This document shows, piece after piece, positions 1-6,998 of a stretch of 15,384 nt of DNA. Each line of letters opens with the position of its first letter. Positions within the stretch are counted from its first letter, which is position 1. The stretch is from contig JAEWGQ010000326.1 in assembly GCA_023388235.1 (NCBI GenBank), positions 1-15,384 of the forward strand, given 5' to 3'. This stretch comes from Actinomycetes bacterium. Lineage in GTDB: Bacteria; Actinomycetota; Actinomycetes; Actinomycetales; Cellulomonadaceae. The position numbers were made by a program, and so were the translations under genes. Below the pieces are notes generated by a model. The model made no database searches and was not told the DNA's origin. It saw nothing but the letters and a program-made list of their open reading frames with translations.

Positions 1-404
1 GAGCTGGGTATACGAGCCAGGGCCGCTCCCGCCGCGCGGTCCCGCGCGGACCGCGCGCGCTCGGCGCGGGTGCCGTCCGGCTCCGGGGCGGTGTCCAGGG
101 CGTCCGCCGCGGCCAGGGCGTCGGCGAGCGCGGTGCGCAGCGCCTCGTCCTGCACGCGGTCCTGCGAGCTGCGCAGCACCTGCTGCGCGGCGGCGACCGT
201 GCCGTCCAGGTCCGTCGCGGCGCGGGACAGCGTCCCCTCGGCCGCGGCGAGCTGCCGCTCGTCGTGCGCGGTGCTGCGGTGCTGCAGGAACCCGGCCGTG
301 GCGACCACGGCGAGCACGAGCAGCAGCACCGTGACGGCAGCGGTCGCGCGCCGGCCGCGGGACGGCGTGGTCGCGCCCGTCGCGGGGGCGGGGGAGGAGG
401 GCAT
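1..404 (-). CDS. Single-pass membrane protein with coiled-coil, N-terminal part only (truncated by window edge)
   Basis: Read from ATG at 404 leftwards off the window edge, giving 134 residues without a stop. An AGGA sits 5 nt upstream of the ATG and supports this start. Residues 1-20 are a short cytoplasmic stretch rich in Pro, Ala and Arg. About 23-38 is a hydrophobic membrane segment or uncleaved signal anchor (key run TVLLLVLAVVATAGF). From about 40 to the edge the chain is polar, alanine-rich and heptad-like, with many Gln, Arg, Asp and Glu, as in an extracytoplasmic coiled coil. I do not recognise a family. It lies 110 bp downstream of the LytR_C gene on the same strand and could belong to that transcript, so an envelope role is plausible but inferred. 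Overlapping plus-strand open frames here look like GC-rich shadows. Confidence 0.72.
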   Translation of the reverse strand, partial: MPSSPAPATGATTPSRGRRATAAVTVLLLVLAVVATAGFLQHRSTAHDERQLAAAEGTLSRAATDLDGTVAAAQQVLRSSQDRVQDEALRTALADALAAADALDTAPEPDGTRAERARSARDRAAGAALARIPS

Positions 405-490
405 CGCGGTCCTGCACGTCTCGGGGGCGGGTGGGACCATCCTCCCCCGGCGCCGCGGGGCAGCACCGGGACGAGGGGACCACGCGGGCC

Positions 491-506
491 GGCGCGGTCC
501 CGCGCC
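491..506 (-). terminator. GC hairpin just downstream of the LytR_C gene (candidate terminator or mRNA end)
   Basis: GGCGCG (491-496) and CGCGCC (501-506) form a perfect stem around a GTCC loop. It begins 8 bp past the stop of the LytR_C gene on the minus strand. There is no T-run after it, so it is not a classical intrinsic terminator. Actinobacterial terminators often lack the U-tract, so termination or 3'-end stabilisation is possible. The rest of the 110-bp gap shows no gene. Confidence 0.3.
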
Positions 507-514
507 TGCCGGGC

Positions 515-1210
515 TCAGCCCTCGGTGCCCGTGGCCGCCTCGTCCTCGGCGGGCGGGGTGGCCGGGTCGGTGGCGGCGGGCGGGACGGGCCGGGCGACCG
601 GCGTGACCTGGTCGAGGGCGATGCAGCCCTCGGGCACGGCGAACGGCTGGTCCGCCGCGAGGACGACGTCGGCGGCCGCGACGAGCGCGTTGTAGCTGCT
701 GCCCACCACGACGTCGACGGTCGAGTCCTGCCGGTCGTCGAGCACGAGCTGCGGCGAGTCGAACTGCGCGGCGACCGTGTACGCGGCGGCGACCCCGGGG
801 GTGCCGAACTGGATCAGCGCGGTGCCGGTGTACGCCTCGTACCCGCCGTCGCGGGCGTTCGCCTGGCCGGCGATCACGAACCCGCGCGACGCCAGGGCGT
901 CCGCGGTGTCGCCGGCGAGGCCGACCCGGTTGGTGCTGTTGAACACCGTGACGCCCACCTGGCCGTACGGGACCGGGGTCGCGCCCTCGGGCGGGCAGGG
1001 CGAGTCGGCGACCGCGAGCCCCGTGGGCTCGGGGGACGAGAAGTCCCGGGACAGGAACGGCAGCGTCAGGCTGCCGCTGTACACGGCCGCGGCGCCCAGG
1101 GCCGCGACGGCCAGGCCGCCGAGCAGCACGCCGAAGACGAGGGCCTGGCGCTCGCGGACGTGGCGCCGGCGGCGCGCGCGGGCCGTGGCGGCGGGGTCGC
1201 GCTCAGTCAT
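515..1210 (-). CDS. Membrane-anchored LytR C-terminal-domain (LytR_C) protein
   Basis: 231 aa starting at ATG 1210. Residues 1-22 are strongly basic (RARRRRHVRERQ). About 24-46 is one transmembrane segment. A short Pro/Ser linker leads to a LytR_C domain at about 80-190, recognisable from VTVFNSTNRVGLAGDTADAL near its start and the later VVVGSSYNAL. The C-terminus is a low-complexity Pro/Ala/Thr/Glu tail. In this family the domain is either the tail of LytR-CpsA-Psr glycopolymer ligases or stands alone, as in mycobacterial VirR (Rv0431), which interacts with LCP proteins at the envelope. No LCP catalytic domain is present, so an accessory role in wall-glycopolymer attachment is likely (inference). 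The start overlaps the upstream 101-aa gene by 8 bp, so the two are translationally coupled. Confidence 0.9.
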   Translation of the reverse strand: MTERDPAATARARRRRHVRERQALVFGVLLGGLAVAALGAAAVYSGSLTLPFLSRDFSSPEPTGLAVADSPCPPEGATPVPYGQVGVTVFNSTNRVGLAGDTADALASRGFVIAGQANARDGGYEAYTGTALIQFGTPGVAAAYTVAAQFDSPQLVLDDRQDSTVDVVVGSSYNALVAAADVVLAADQPFAVPEGCIALDQVTPVARPVPPAATDPATPPAEDEAATGTEG

Positions 1211-1508
1211 CGTTCTCGATCACCAGGACCCGGGCGTGCAGGACCGGCCGCTGCTGCAGGGCGGCGCGCACCGCGCGGTGCAGCCCGTCCTCCAGGTAGA
1301 GCACGCCGCGCCACTGCACGACGTGCGCGAACAGGTCCCCGTAGAACGTCGAGTCCTCGGACAGCAGGTTGTCCAGGTTCAGCGTCCGCTTGGTCGTGAC
1401 GAGCTCGTCGAGGCGCACCTGCCGCGGCGGCACGTCCGCCCACTGCTTGGGCGTGACGAGGCCGTGGTCGGGATAGGGCCTGCCCTCGCCCACCGACTTG
1501 AAGATCAC
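1203..1508 (-). CDS. Conserved actinobacterial 101-aa protein, ParB-like 'DGLHRA' motif; relatives sometimes labelled VapB-type antitoxin
   Basis: 101 aa from GTG at 1508. The protein opens MIFKSVGEGRPYPDHGL and ends with LYLEDGLHRAVRAALQQR followed by a hydrophobic strand. The segment VRLDELVTT, a later glycine/aspartate loop and DGLHRAVRA resemble the layout of ParB/sulfiredoxin-like folds, where DGxHR is a ligand-binding loop; that comparison is mine and unproven. I recall close actinobacterial relatives being named type II VapB-family antitoxins. Nothing here supports that: the downstream gene is LytR_C, not a PIN-domain toxin. There is no Shine-Dalgarno sequence, and a TAGACT box ends 6 nt before the GTG, so the transcript is probably leaderless. 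It is first in an operon with the LytR_C gene. Function unknown. Confidence 0.85.
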   Translation of the reverse strand: MIFKSVGEGRPYPDHGLVTPKQWADVPPRQVRLDELVTTKRTLNLDNLLSEDSTFYGDLFAHVVQWRGVLYLEDGLHRAVRAALQQRPVLHARVLVIENDD

Positions 1509-1514
1509 GGGGGG

Positions 1515-1520
1515 AGTCTA
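1515..1520 (-). promoter_or_regulatory. -10 box TAGACT of the 101-aa/LytR_C operon, leaderless arrangement
   Basis: On the minus strand TAGACT (1520 to 1515) is followed by six C residues and then the GTG at 1508. That spacing puts the transcription start on the start codon. No convincing TTGACA-like -35 was found 16-18 nt upstream. The purine-poor spacer leaves no room for a ribosome binding site. Confidence 0.5.
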
Positions 1521-1554
1521 GGTGCAAGCGACGGGACGGCGGGCGAGCGACCCG

Positions 1555-1571
1555 CCCGGTGGACCACCTGG
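1555..1571. promoter_or_regulatory. Imperfect 17-bp palindrome in divergent intergenic region, possible operator
   Basis: CCCGGTGG and CCACCTGG flank a central A, pairing at 7 of 8 positions. The site lies in the 166-bp gap between the divergent 101-aa gene and the c-di-GMP gene. It is about 35 bp upstream of the minus-strand -10 box and about 105 bp before the plus-strand start. No regulator can be named. I see no clear plus-strand promoter in this gap. Confidence 0.25.
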
Positions 1572-1674
1572 GTGGGTGCCGGTGCGCGCTCCGGGTGAAT
1601 CTGGCCGCGGGCGGTCGCGGTGCGGTGCCGTCCGGTCGATGGGAGGGGGACACCGCGACAGACAGGGGGTGGGC

Positions 1675-4509
1675 ATGCCGATCGAGGCCCGCCGGCGTGC
1701 GCGCGCCCGGATCCGGGTGATCCTGGCGATCGTCGTCCCCGGGGGCCTCGTGCTGTCGCTGGCCGCGTCGGGCGTGGACGCCCACCGGCAGCACGAGCAG
1801 GCGGTCGAGGCCGCGCAGGCCCGGCTCGCGGTGACGGCCGAGGCGCTGGGCGCCCAGGTCGAGGTGCAGGCGCGCCTCGCCCGCACGTCGGCGTCGATCC
1901 TCACCCCGACGGCCACGACGTCCTGGGCGGACGGGGCGGCGTCGTGGGAGTCGCACCTGCGCGCCTTCGGCGGCCCGGTGGGCAGCGCCCACGCCACCGG
2001 CGCCGTGGCGTGGGTGGCCGCGCTGAACGGGCCGGCCGACCGGGCGGCCGACGTGCAGCTCGCCGGCGCCGGGGGCGGCCAGGCGGCCGGCGCCGTGACG
2101 GTCGGGCAGGTGGTGCGGTTCGGCCCGCCGTCGGTGGTGGACACCCTGCTCGCGGGCGTGCCCACCGGGGCGGACGGCGTGGCGGCGCTGGCGGACGCGC
2201 TCACCACCGCGCGGGACAGCGGCGGGCTGGCGCTCTCGGCGCCGTACCCGGTGGACGCCGCCGCCCGGGTGGACGGCTCGGACGTCGGGCGCGTGACGCG
2301 GGCGGGCTCGGGCGCCTCGGGCACCGAGCTGGCGCTGGTCGCGCCCGTGTACGACGGCCCCGTGGCGCCGGTGGACCGCCGCGAGCGCCAGCGGCGGCTG
2401 CTGGGCTGGACGGTGACGACCTTCCGCGCGGACGACCTGCTGGCCCTGGTGGCGACGCGGGCGGTGGAGCCCACGCTCGTCCGGGACGGCGGCACGGTGC
2501 TCGGCGTGCTCGCGCGGGACCGCGCGGTCGGGCGGGTGGCCGCCGCGGACGCGGTGTCGCTCCCGCTGCCGGTCGGCGGGCGCGAGTGGACCCTCACGGC
2601 GCAGCCGGCCGGCGTGACCGGGCCGTTCACCTGGTTCCCGCTCGTCGCCGGCGGTGTGCTGACCGCGCTCGTGGCGGGGCTGCTCACGTCGCGCGCGGCC
2701 GCCGAGAACCGCGCGGTGGTGCTGGCGGCCGACCGCACGCGCGCGCTCGCCGACCGGACGCAGGACCTGGAGTCGATCACGCGCAACACGCCCGACGCGC
2801 TCGCGCGGGTCGACGCCGACGCCCGCCTGCGGTTCGCGAACCGGGCCATGCGGCTGGCGGCGCGCCTGACCGAGGACGACATCGGCACGCCGGTGCGGGA
2901 GCTGACCGGGCGCTCGCCGGTGATCGACGCGGTGCGGGCGCTCGCCCACCACATGCTCGCCCTGGACGCGGACCCCGGGGTCGACCCGGAGCAGGACCCC
3001 CGCCGGCGGATCAGCATGTCCGCGCAGACCGACGGGCACTGGTACGAGGTCCGGGCGGTCCCGGAGCGGCCGCAGGACGGCGGGCCGGTCGACTCCGTGC
3101 TCGTGGTGGCCCGGGACGTCACGCGGTTCCGGGAGGCCCAGGACCGGCTGACGCACGCCGCGACGCACGACCCCCTGACCGGCCTGGCGAACCGCGACGT
3201 CGCCCGGGAGCGCGCCGTCGCGGCCCTCACGACGTCCCGGGTGGGCACCGCCCTGCTGCTGCTCGACCTCGACCGGTTCAAGCTGGTGAACGACTCGTAC
3301 GGCCACGTGGTCGGCGACCAGCTGCTGCAGCGGGCCGCGCTGCGGGTGGCGGCCGGCCTGCCGGAGCGGGCGGTGGCGGCGCGGCTGGGCGGCGACGAGT
3401 TCGTCGTGCTGCTGCCCGACGCGGACGTCCCCGCGGCGGACGCGGCGGCCGCCCGCCTGGTCGCCGCCTTCGACGAGCCGTTCGCGCTGCACCAGGAGGA
3501 GTTCGCGGTCGGGTGCAGCGTCGGGGTGGTGCACGCGGCGCCGGGCACGATGCCCTGGGACGAGCTGCTGCGGTGCGCGGACGTCGCGATGTACCGGGCC
3601 AAGGCCCTCGGCGGCGGGTGCCACCAGTGGTACGAGGAGCACGCCGCCGACCGGGCGCGGCAGCGGCTCACGATGGCCGCCGACCTGCGCCGCGCGGTCG
3701 AGGAGGGCGAGCTCGCCCTCGCCTACCAGGCCGAGGTGGACGTCGTGCACGGCCGCGTCGAGGGCGTGGAGGCGCTCATGCGCTGGACGAGCCGCACCCG
3801 CGGCCCGGTGTCCCCGGCGGAGTTCATCCCGGTGGCCGAGGAGACCGGGCTCATCGCCGACCTCGGCGCGTGGGCGCTGGACCGGGCGCTGGCCGACGTG
3901 GCCGCGCACAACCGCGCCGCGGGGGCCGACCTGCGGGTGTGGGTGAACGTCTCCCCGCGCCAGTTCGCCCCGCAGCAGGACCGGGCCGACCTCGTCACCC
4001 GGGTGGTCGACACCCTGGCCCGGCACGACGCCCCCGCGTCGTGGCTCGGCATCGAGGTGACCGAGGGGGCGCTCGCGGACGACGCCCGCGTGGTGCCGAT
4101 GCTGCGGGCGCTGCGCGAGCTCGGCGTCGGCGTCGCGATCGACGACTTCGGCACCGGGTACTCGTCGCTGTCCCGGCTGCACGACTACCCGGTCACGCTG
4201 CTCAAGATCGACCAGTCGTTCGTGCACGGCCTCGGCGGCCCGGGCGCGCACGGCCACCGGGCCGGGGGCGTCGTGGAGGCGGTGGTCGCGCTCGGCCGGT
4301 CGCTCGGCGCGGACGTGATCGCCGAGGGCGTCGAGGACGCCGCGGCGTACGCCGCCCTGCGGGACCTCGGGTGCGACCTCGCGCAGGGCTACCTGTTCGG
4401 GCGGCCCGGCGCGTTCGCCGACGCGGTGCTGGACCCCGCGCCCGACGGGGCGGCCGGGGGCTCCGTCGCGGCGCCGCTGCCCGCGGGCGCCGCTCCGCTG
4501 GGGCGCTGA
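1675..4509 (+). CDS. Bifunctional diguanylate cyclase/phosphodiesterase, CHASE-PAS-GGDEF-EAL
   Basis: 944 aa from ATG 1675, chosen because AGGGGG at 1664-1669 is well spaced; earlier in-frame starts (such as ATG 1639) lack this. It makes and/or degrades c-di-GMP at the membrane. Transmembrane helices at about 13-31 and 320-341 flank an extracytoplasmic CHASE-like sensor. A PAS domain follows at about 365-480, GGDEF at about 497-655 and EAL at about 665-915. The cyclase motif is intact (GGDEF 572-576; upstream LDLDRFKLVND). The RxxD inhibitory site before it is replaced by PERA. The phosphodiesterase keeps EAL (699-701), VNVSPRQF, IEVTE, DDFGTGYSS, LKIDQSFV, VIAEGVED and the Gln of QGYLFGRP. 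Both activities therefore look possible. The last 40 codons overlap the convergent gene. Confidence 0.95.
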   Translation: MPIEARRRARARIRVILAIVVPGGLVLSLAASGVDAHRQHEQAVEAAQARLAVTAEALGAQVEVQARLARTSASILTPTATTSWADGAASWESHLRAFGGPVGSAHATGAVAWVAALNGPADRAADVQLAGAGGGQAAGAVTVGQVVRFGPPSVVDTLLAGVPTGADGVAALADALTTARDSGGLALSAPYPVDAAARVDGSDVGRVTRAGSGASGTELALVAPVYDGPVAPVDRRERQRRLLGWTVTTFRADDLLALVATRAVEPTLVRDGGTVLGVLARDRAVGRVAAADAVSLPLPVGGREWTLTAQPAGVTGPFTWFPLVAGGVLTALVAGLLTSRAAAENRAVVLAADRTRALADRTQDLESITRNTPDALARVDADARLRFANRAMRLAARLTEDDIGTPVRELTGRSPVIDAVRALAHHMLALDADPGVDPEQDPRRRISMSAQTDGHWYEVRAVPERPQDGGPVDSVLVVARDVTRFREAQDRLTHAATHDPLTGLANRDVARERAVAALTTSRVGTALLLLDLDRFKLVNDSYGHVVGDQLLQRAALRVAAGLPERAVAARLGGDEFVVLLPDADVPAADAAAARLVAAFDEPFALHQEEFAVGCSVGVVHAAPGTMPWDELLRCADVAMYRAKALGGGCHQWYEEHAADRARQRLTMAADLRRAVEEGELALAYQAEVDVVHGRVEGVEALMRWTSRTRGPVSPAEFIPVAEETGLIADLGAWALDRALADVAAHNRAAGADLRVWVNVSPRQFAPQQDRADLVTRVVDTLARHDAPASWLGIEVTEGALADDARVVPMLRALRELGVGVAIDDFGTGYSSLSRLHDYPVTLLKIDQSFVHGLGGPGAHGHRAGGVVEAVVALGRSLGADVIAEGVEDAAAYAALRDLGCDLAQGYLFGRPGAFADAVLDPAPDGAAGGSVAAPLPAGAAPLGR

Positions 4510-6869
4510 GCGGCGGGCTGCAGCAGCAGCATCCACGTCGCGCACGCCGCCGCCAGCAGCGGCACCGCGAGGCCGATGCCGGTCGCGGGCACCACCACCC
4601 CGGAGTCGTTCAGGGCGAACCCGATGCCGAGCGTGACGGCGAGGGCGGTCAGGCCCTTGAGCAGCATCGGCGCGTCGGTGGCGAGCCGCCGCACCGGGGC
4701 GCCGGCGGACAGCCACGCGTAGGGCCCGCCGTCGGCCGCGCGGACCGCCGAGCGCGCCGGCCGCCCGACCAGCAGCACCACCAGCAGCAGCCCGCCGATC
4801 GCCAGGAGCGTCTGCTCGCTGCCGAACAGGATCCGCAGGTTGGTGTCGAGCTTGCGGGCCAGCACGGTCCACAGCCCGCCGTCGAGCACGGTCTCGACGA
4901 ACCGGCCCAGGTGGGTGCGCTCGTCGGCGGGCCGCAGCCAGTCCACCGTCGCGATGCCGACGACGGTCACGGCGCCGGCGACCAGCACGGCGAGCACGCG
5001 GCGCCACGTGAGGCGCACGCCCGCGGTGAGCAGCGCGAGGATCGCGAAGCCCGGCACGAGGGCGGGCGGGCCGCCGAAGTCGGCGCCCACCGACGGCAGG
5101 CCGTCCACCGCGGTCGCGACCAGCCCGGTCGCGGCGACGACGGCGACCGCCGCCCACCGGCGCCCCTGCCGCAGCAGGGGGTCGGCCAGGGCGACCGCCG
5201 TGAGGATCATCGCGGTCGCGAACAGCGCGAACGCCGGGTTGCCGAACCCGTAGAACCGCCCGGCGACGAGCGCGCTCGGGCCCATCATCGAGTCGAGGGC
5301 CAGCCGGGCGCCGGTCGCGACGTCGACCGCCAGGACGGCGGCGGTGATCCCGCCGACGACGCCGAGCGGGCCGAGCAGGCGCTCGCGCCACCAGGGGGTG
5401 AGCAGCGTCAGCGCCACGATCAGCGCGGTGAACAGCGTCACGGCACCGGCGAGCGCCCAGCCGGGCGACCCGGCGCGCCACCAGGGCAGCAGGTTCGCGA
5501 GGAACGTGGCGACCGGCACGGCGGCGACGGCGACGGCCGCGACCCGCAGCCCGTGCAGCACGCGGCGCGGGTGCGCGGCGCCCTGCACCCGCCGCGGCCG
5601 CAGGCGGGCGAGCGCGGCGGACCACCAGGCGCGCACGCGGTGGTTCAGCCCGACCATGACCAGCAGGTAGAGGCCGAGGTTCATCCCGACCCAGAGCACG
5701 TAGAACCCGCCGACGCGGGGCTTGGCGGCCTGCGCGTGCCGGTTGTCGTCGATGAGCGCGGCGACCCGCTGGCCCGCGGTGGCGTCGTCGGGGGTCGCCC
5801 GGATCGCGGACCCGACGAGGGCCCCCGCGGGTGCGCGGTCGCGGATGCCGAGGGCGTCCAGCAGCGTCGGGGTGACGTCCGTGACCTGCAGGTAGCCGGG
5901 CTGGCGCGTGGACGGGGACCCGATGGTCCCGCCGCCGTACCCGGGGCCCGCCGCGGCGGCGAGCTGCAGGTGCGCCCGGCGGCTGGAGTCGGCGAGGGAG
6001 ACCAGCAGCACGGTCGCCTCGGGGTCCGTGCGCCGGACGGCGTCCAGGACGGCGCCGAGGCGGGCGTCGACGGCCTGCACCTGCTCCGTGCGGCTGGGCT
6101 CGATCACGACGTCCGTGCCGGACAGGTCCGGCACCTCGGGCTCGCCGGCGTCCTCGCCCTCCTCCGCGGCGGTGCCGTCGGACTCCGGCCGGCCGCGCGT
6201 CTGGTACCCGGGGTCGCGGACGGTGCCGGCGTCGACCACCACGAGGCCCGGCTCGCCCAGGGCGGCCGCGACGGCGTCCTCCAGGGCGTCCGTGCCGGCG
6301 GGCTGGCGCACGTGCGTGCCGACGGGGACGCCGGAGGAGTCGGCCAGCGCGATCGCCGCGCCGGGCCCGATGCCGGTGGCGGGCACGCCCGCGGCGGCGA
6401 GGGTGTCGCCCAGGGTGCCCAGGCGCGAGTCGTAGCCGGAGGCCTCGGTCGCCGCCTCGTAGTCCGCCCACCCGGGCACGGCGCCGCTCGCCAGCGGGTC
6501 GCGCAGGGTGCGGCAGGTGCCGTCCGGGACGCGCACGTCGTCCGCGCGCCCGCCGGCGGACACCGCGAGCCAGCCGGCGCTCGGGCAGGTGGACGACCAC
6601 TTGCTGCGCACCACCGCGGTGCCGAGCGACGCGGAGCGCGACAAGCCCCACAGGGCCGGGGTGGTCAGCGCCCCCAGGTCGTCCCAGCGCAGCCCGGTCA
6701 CGCCGACGAGCACGACCGGGTGCTCGGGCCCCTCCCCGTCGGCGGGCGTCGCCGCCGACGCGGGGCCGGCCGACGCGAGCCAGCCGAGCGCGAGGACCAG
6801 CAGCGCGGCGACCGCCCGGGCGGTGCGGCGGCGGGCGGGCGCGGGTGCGGCAGGCGTGGACAGGGGCAC
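4389..6869 (-). CDS. Large actinobacterial membrane protein with secreted alkaline-phosphatase-like domain
   Basis: 826 aa from GTG 6869. Residues 16-39 are a signal peptide (AVAALLVLALGWLASAGPASA). About 50-385 is an extracytoplasmic domain. It opens with a strand and metal-site-like motif (VVLVGVTGLRWDD) and ends with DVTPTLLDALGI, the sort of sequence seen near the end of sulfatase and phosphodiesterase folds. TCPSAGWLAVSAG resembles the nucleophile region. From about 390 to 790 there are ten or so hydrophobic helices, with conserved-looking FYGFGNPAFALFATAM and GADFGGPPALVPG. The tail is low-complexity Pro/Ala/Ser/Gly. Such proteins are widespread but uncharacterised in actinobacteria; a role in processing or moving a lipid-linked or phosphate-containing envelope polymer is inference. 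The start was set at GTG 6869, not further upstream, because TACGCT lies 6 nt before it (leaderless). Confidence 0.88.
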   Translation of the reverse strand: MPLSTPAAPAPARRRTARAVAALLVLALGWLASAGPASAATPADGEGPEHPVVLVGVTGLRWDDLGALTTPALWGLSRSASLGTAVVRSKWSSTCPSAGWLAVSAGGRADDVRVPDGTCRTLRDPLASGAVPGWADYEAATEASGYDSRLGTLGDTLAAAGVPATGIGPGAAIALADSSGVPVGTHVRQPAGTDALEDAVAAALGEPGLVVVDAGTVRDPGYQTRGRPESDGTAAEEGEDAGEPEVPDLSGTDVVIEPSRTEQVQAVDARLGAVLDAVRRTDPEATVLLVSLADSSRRAHLQLAAAAGPGYGGGTIGSPSTRQPGYLQVTDVTPTLLDALGIRDRAPAGALVGSAIRATPDDATAGQRVAALIDDNRHAQAAKPRVGGFYVLWVGMNLGLYLLVMVGLNHRVRAWWSAALARLRPRRVQGAAHPRRVLHGLRVAAVAVAAVPVATFLANLLPWWRAGSPGWALAGAVTLFTALIVALTLLTPWWRERLLGPLGVVGGITAAVLAVDVATGARLALDSMMGPSALVAGRFYGFGNPAFALFATAMILTAVALADPLLRQGRRWAAVAVVAATGLVATAVDGLPSVGADFGGPPALVPGFAILALLTAGVRLTWRRVLAVLVAGAVTVVGIATVDWLRPADERTHLGRFVETVLDGGLWTVLARKLDTNLRILFGSEQTLLAIGGLLLVVLLVGRPARSAVRAADGGPYAWLSAGAPVRRLATDAPMLLKGLTALAVTLGIGFALNDSGVVVPATGIGLAVPLLAAACATWMLLLQPAAQRPSGAAPAGSGAATEPPAAPSGAGSSTASANAPGRPNR

Positions 6870-6875
6870 CGGCCC

Positions 6876-6881
6876 AGCGTA
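6876..6881 (-). promoter_or_regulatory. -10 box TACGCT of the membrane phosphatase-like gene
   Basis: On the minus strand TACGCT is followed by GGGCCG and then the GTG start at 6869, the same 6-nt gap as at the 101-aa gene and the lipid kinase. It suggests a leaderless mRNA. No recognisable -35 hexamer is seen. Confidence 0.45.
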
Positions 6882-6890
6882 CGGGCGCAC

Positions 6891-6896
6891 TACTCT
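6891..6896 (+). promoter_or_regulatory. Candidate -10 box TACTCT for pheA
   Basis: TACTCT fits TAnnnT and would start transcription near 6903, leaving a leader of about 96 nt before the pheA ATG. It is only 9 bp from the divergent TACGCT box, so the two promoters would occlude each other. The -35 region is not convincing. Confidence 0.35.
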
Positions 6897-6908
6897 CGGA
6901 GGCGTCGT

Positions 6909-6925
6909 GGCCGGGCGTCCCGGCC
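6909..6925 (+). promoter_or_regulatory. Hairpin in the pheA leader
   Basis: GGCCGGG and CCCGGCC form a perfect 7-bp stem around CGT. An 8-bp palindrome GCACGTGC (6927-6934) follows directly. No phenylalanine-rich leader peptide and no U-tract are present, so this is not an obvious attenuator. It may simply affect leader structure. Confidence 0.3.
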
Positions 6926-6998
6926 GGCACGTGCACGCGCGCCGCACAGGGCGCTCACGCCGTCGTCACGTCCCCGCCCGCCGCCCCCGGAGGTCCCG

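Noticed and set aside
1203..1508. A VapBC toxin-antitoxin module
   Set aside because: There is no PIN-domain toxin next to it. The adjacent coupled gene is a LytR_C protein, and the 101-aa sequence lacks an obvious antitoxin DNA-binding motif.
1207..6936. A minus-strand open frame of about 1900 codons
   Set aside because: It is antisense to the c-di-GMP gene and out of frame with the membrane protein, and its composition is low-complexity Arg/Gly/Pro. No domain is recognisable.
6909..6998. A classical phenylalanine attenuator or T-box in the pheA leader
   Set aside because: No leader peptide with Phe codons, no T-box core motif and no terminator with a U-tract could be found.
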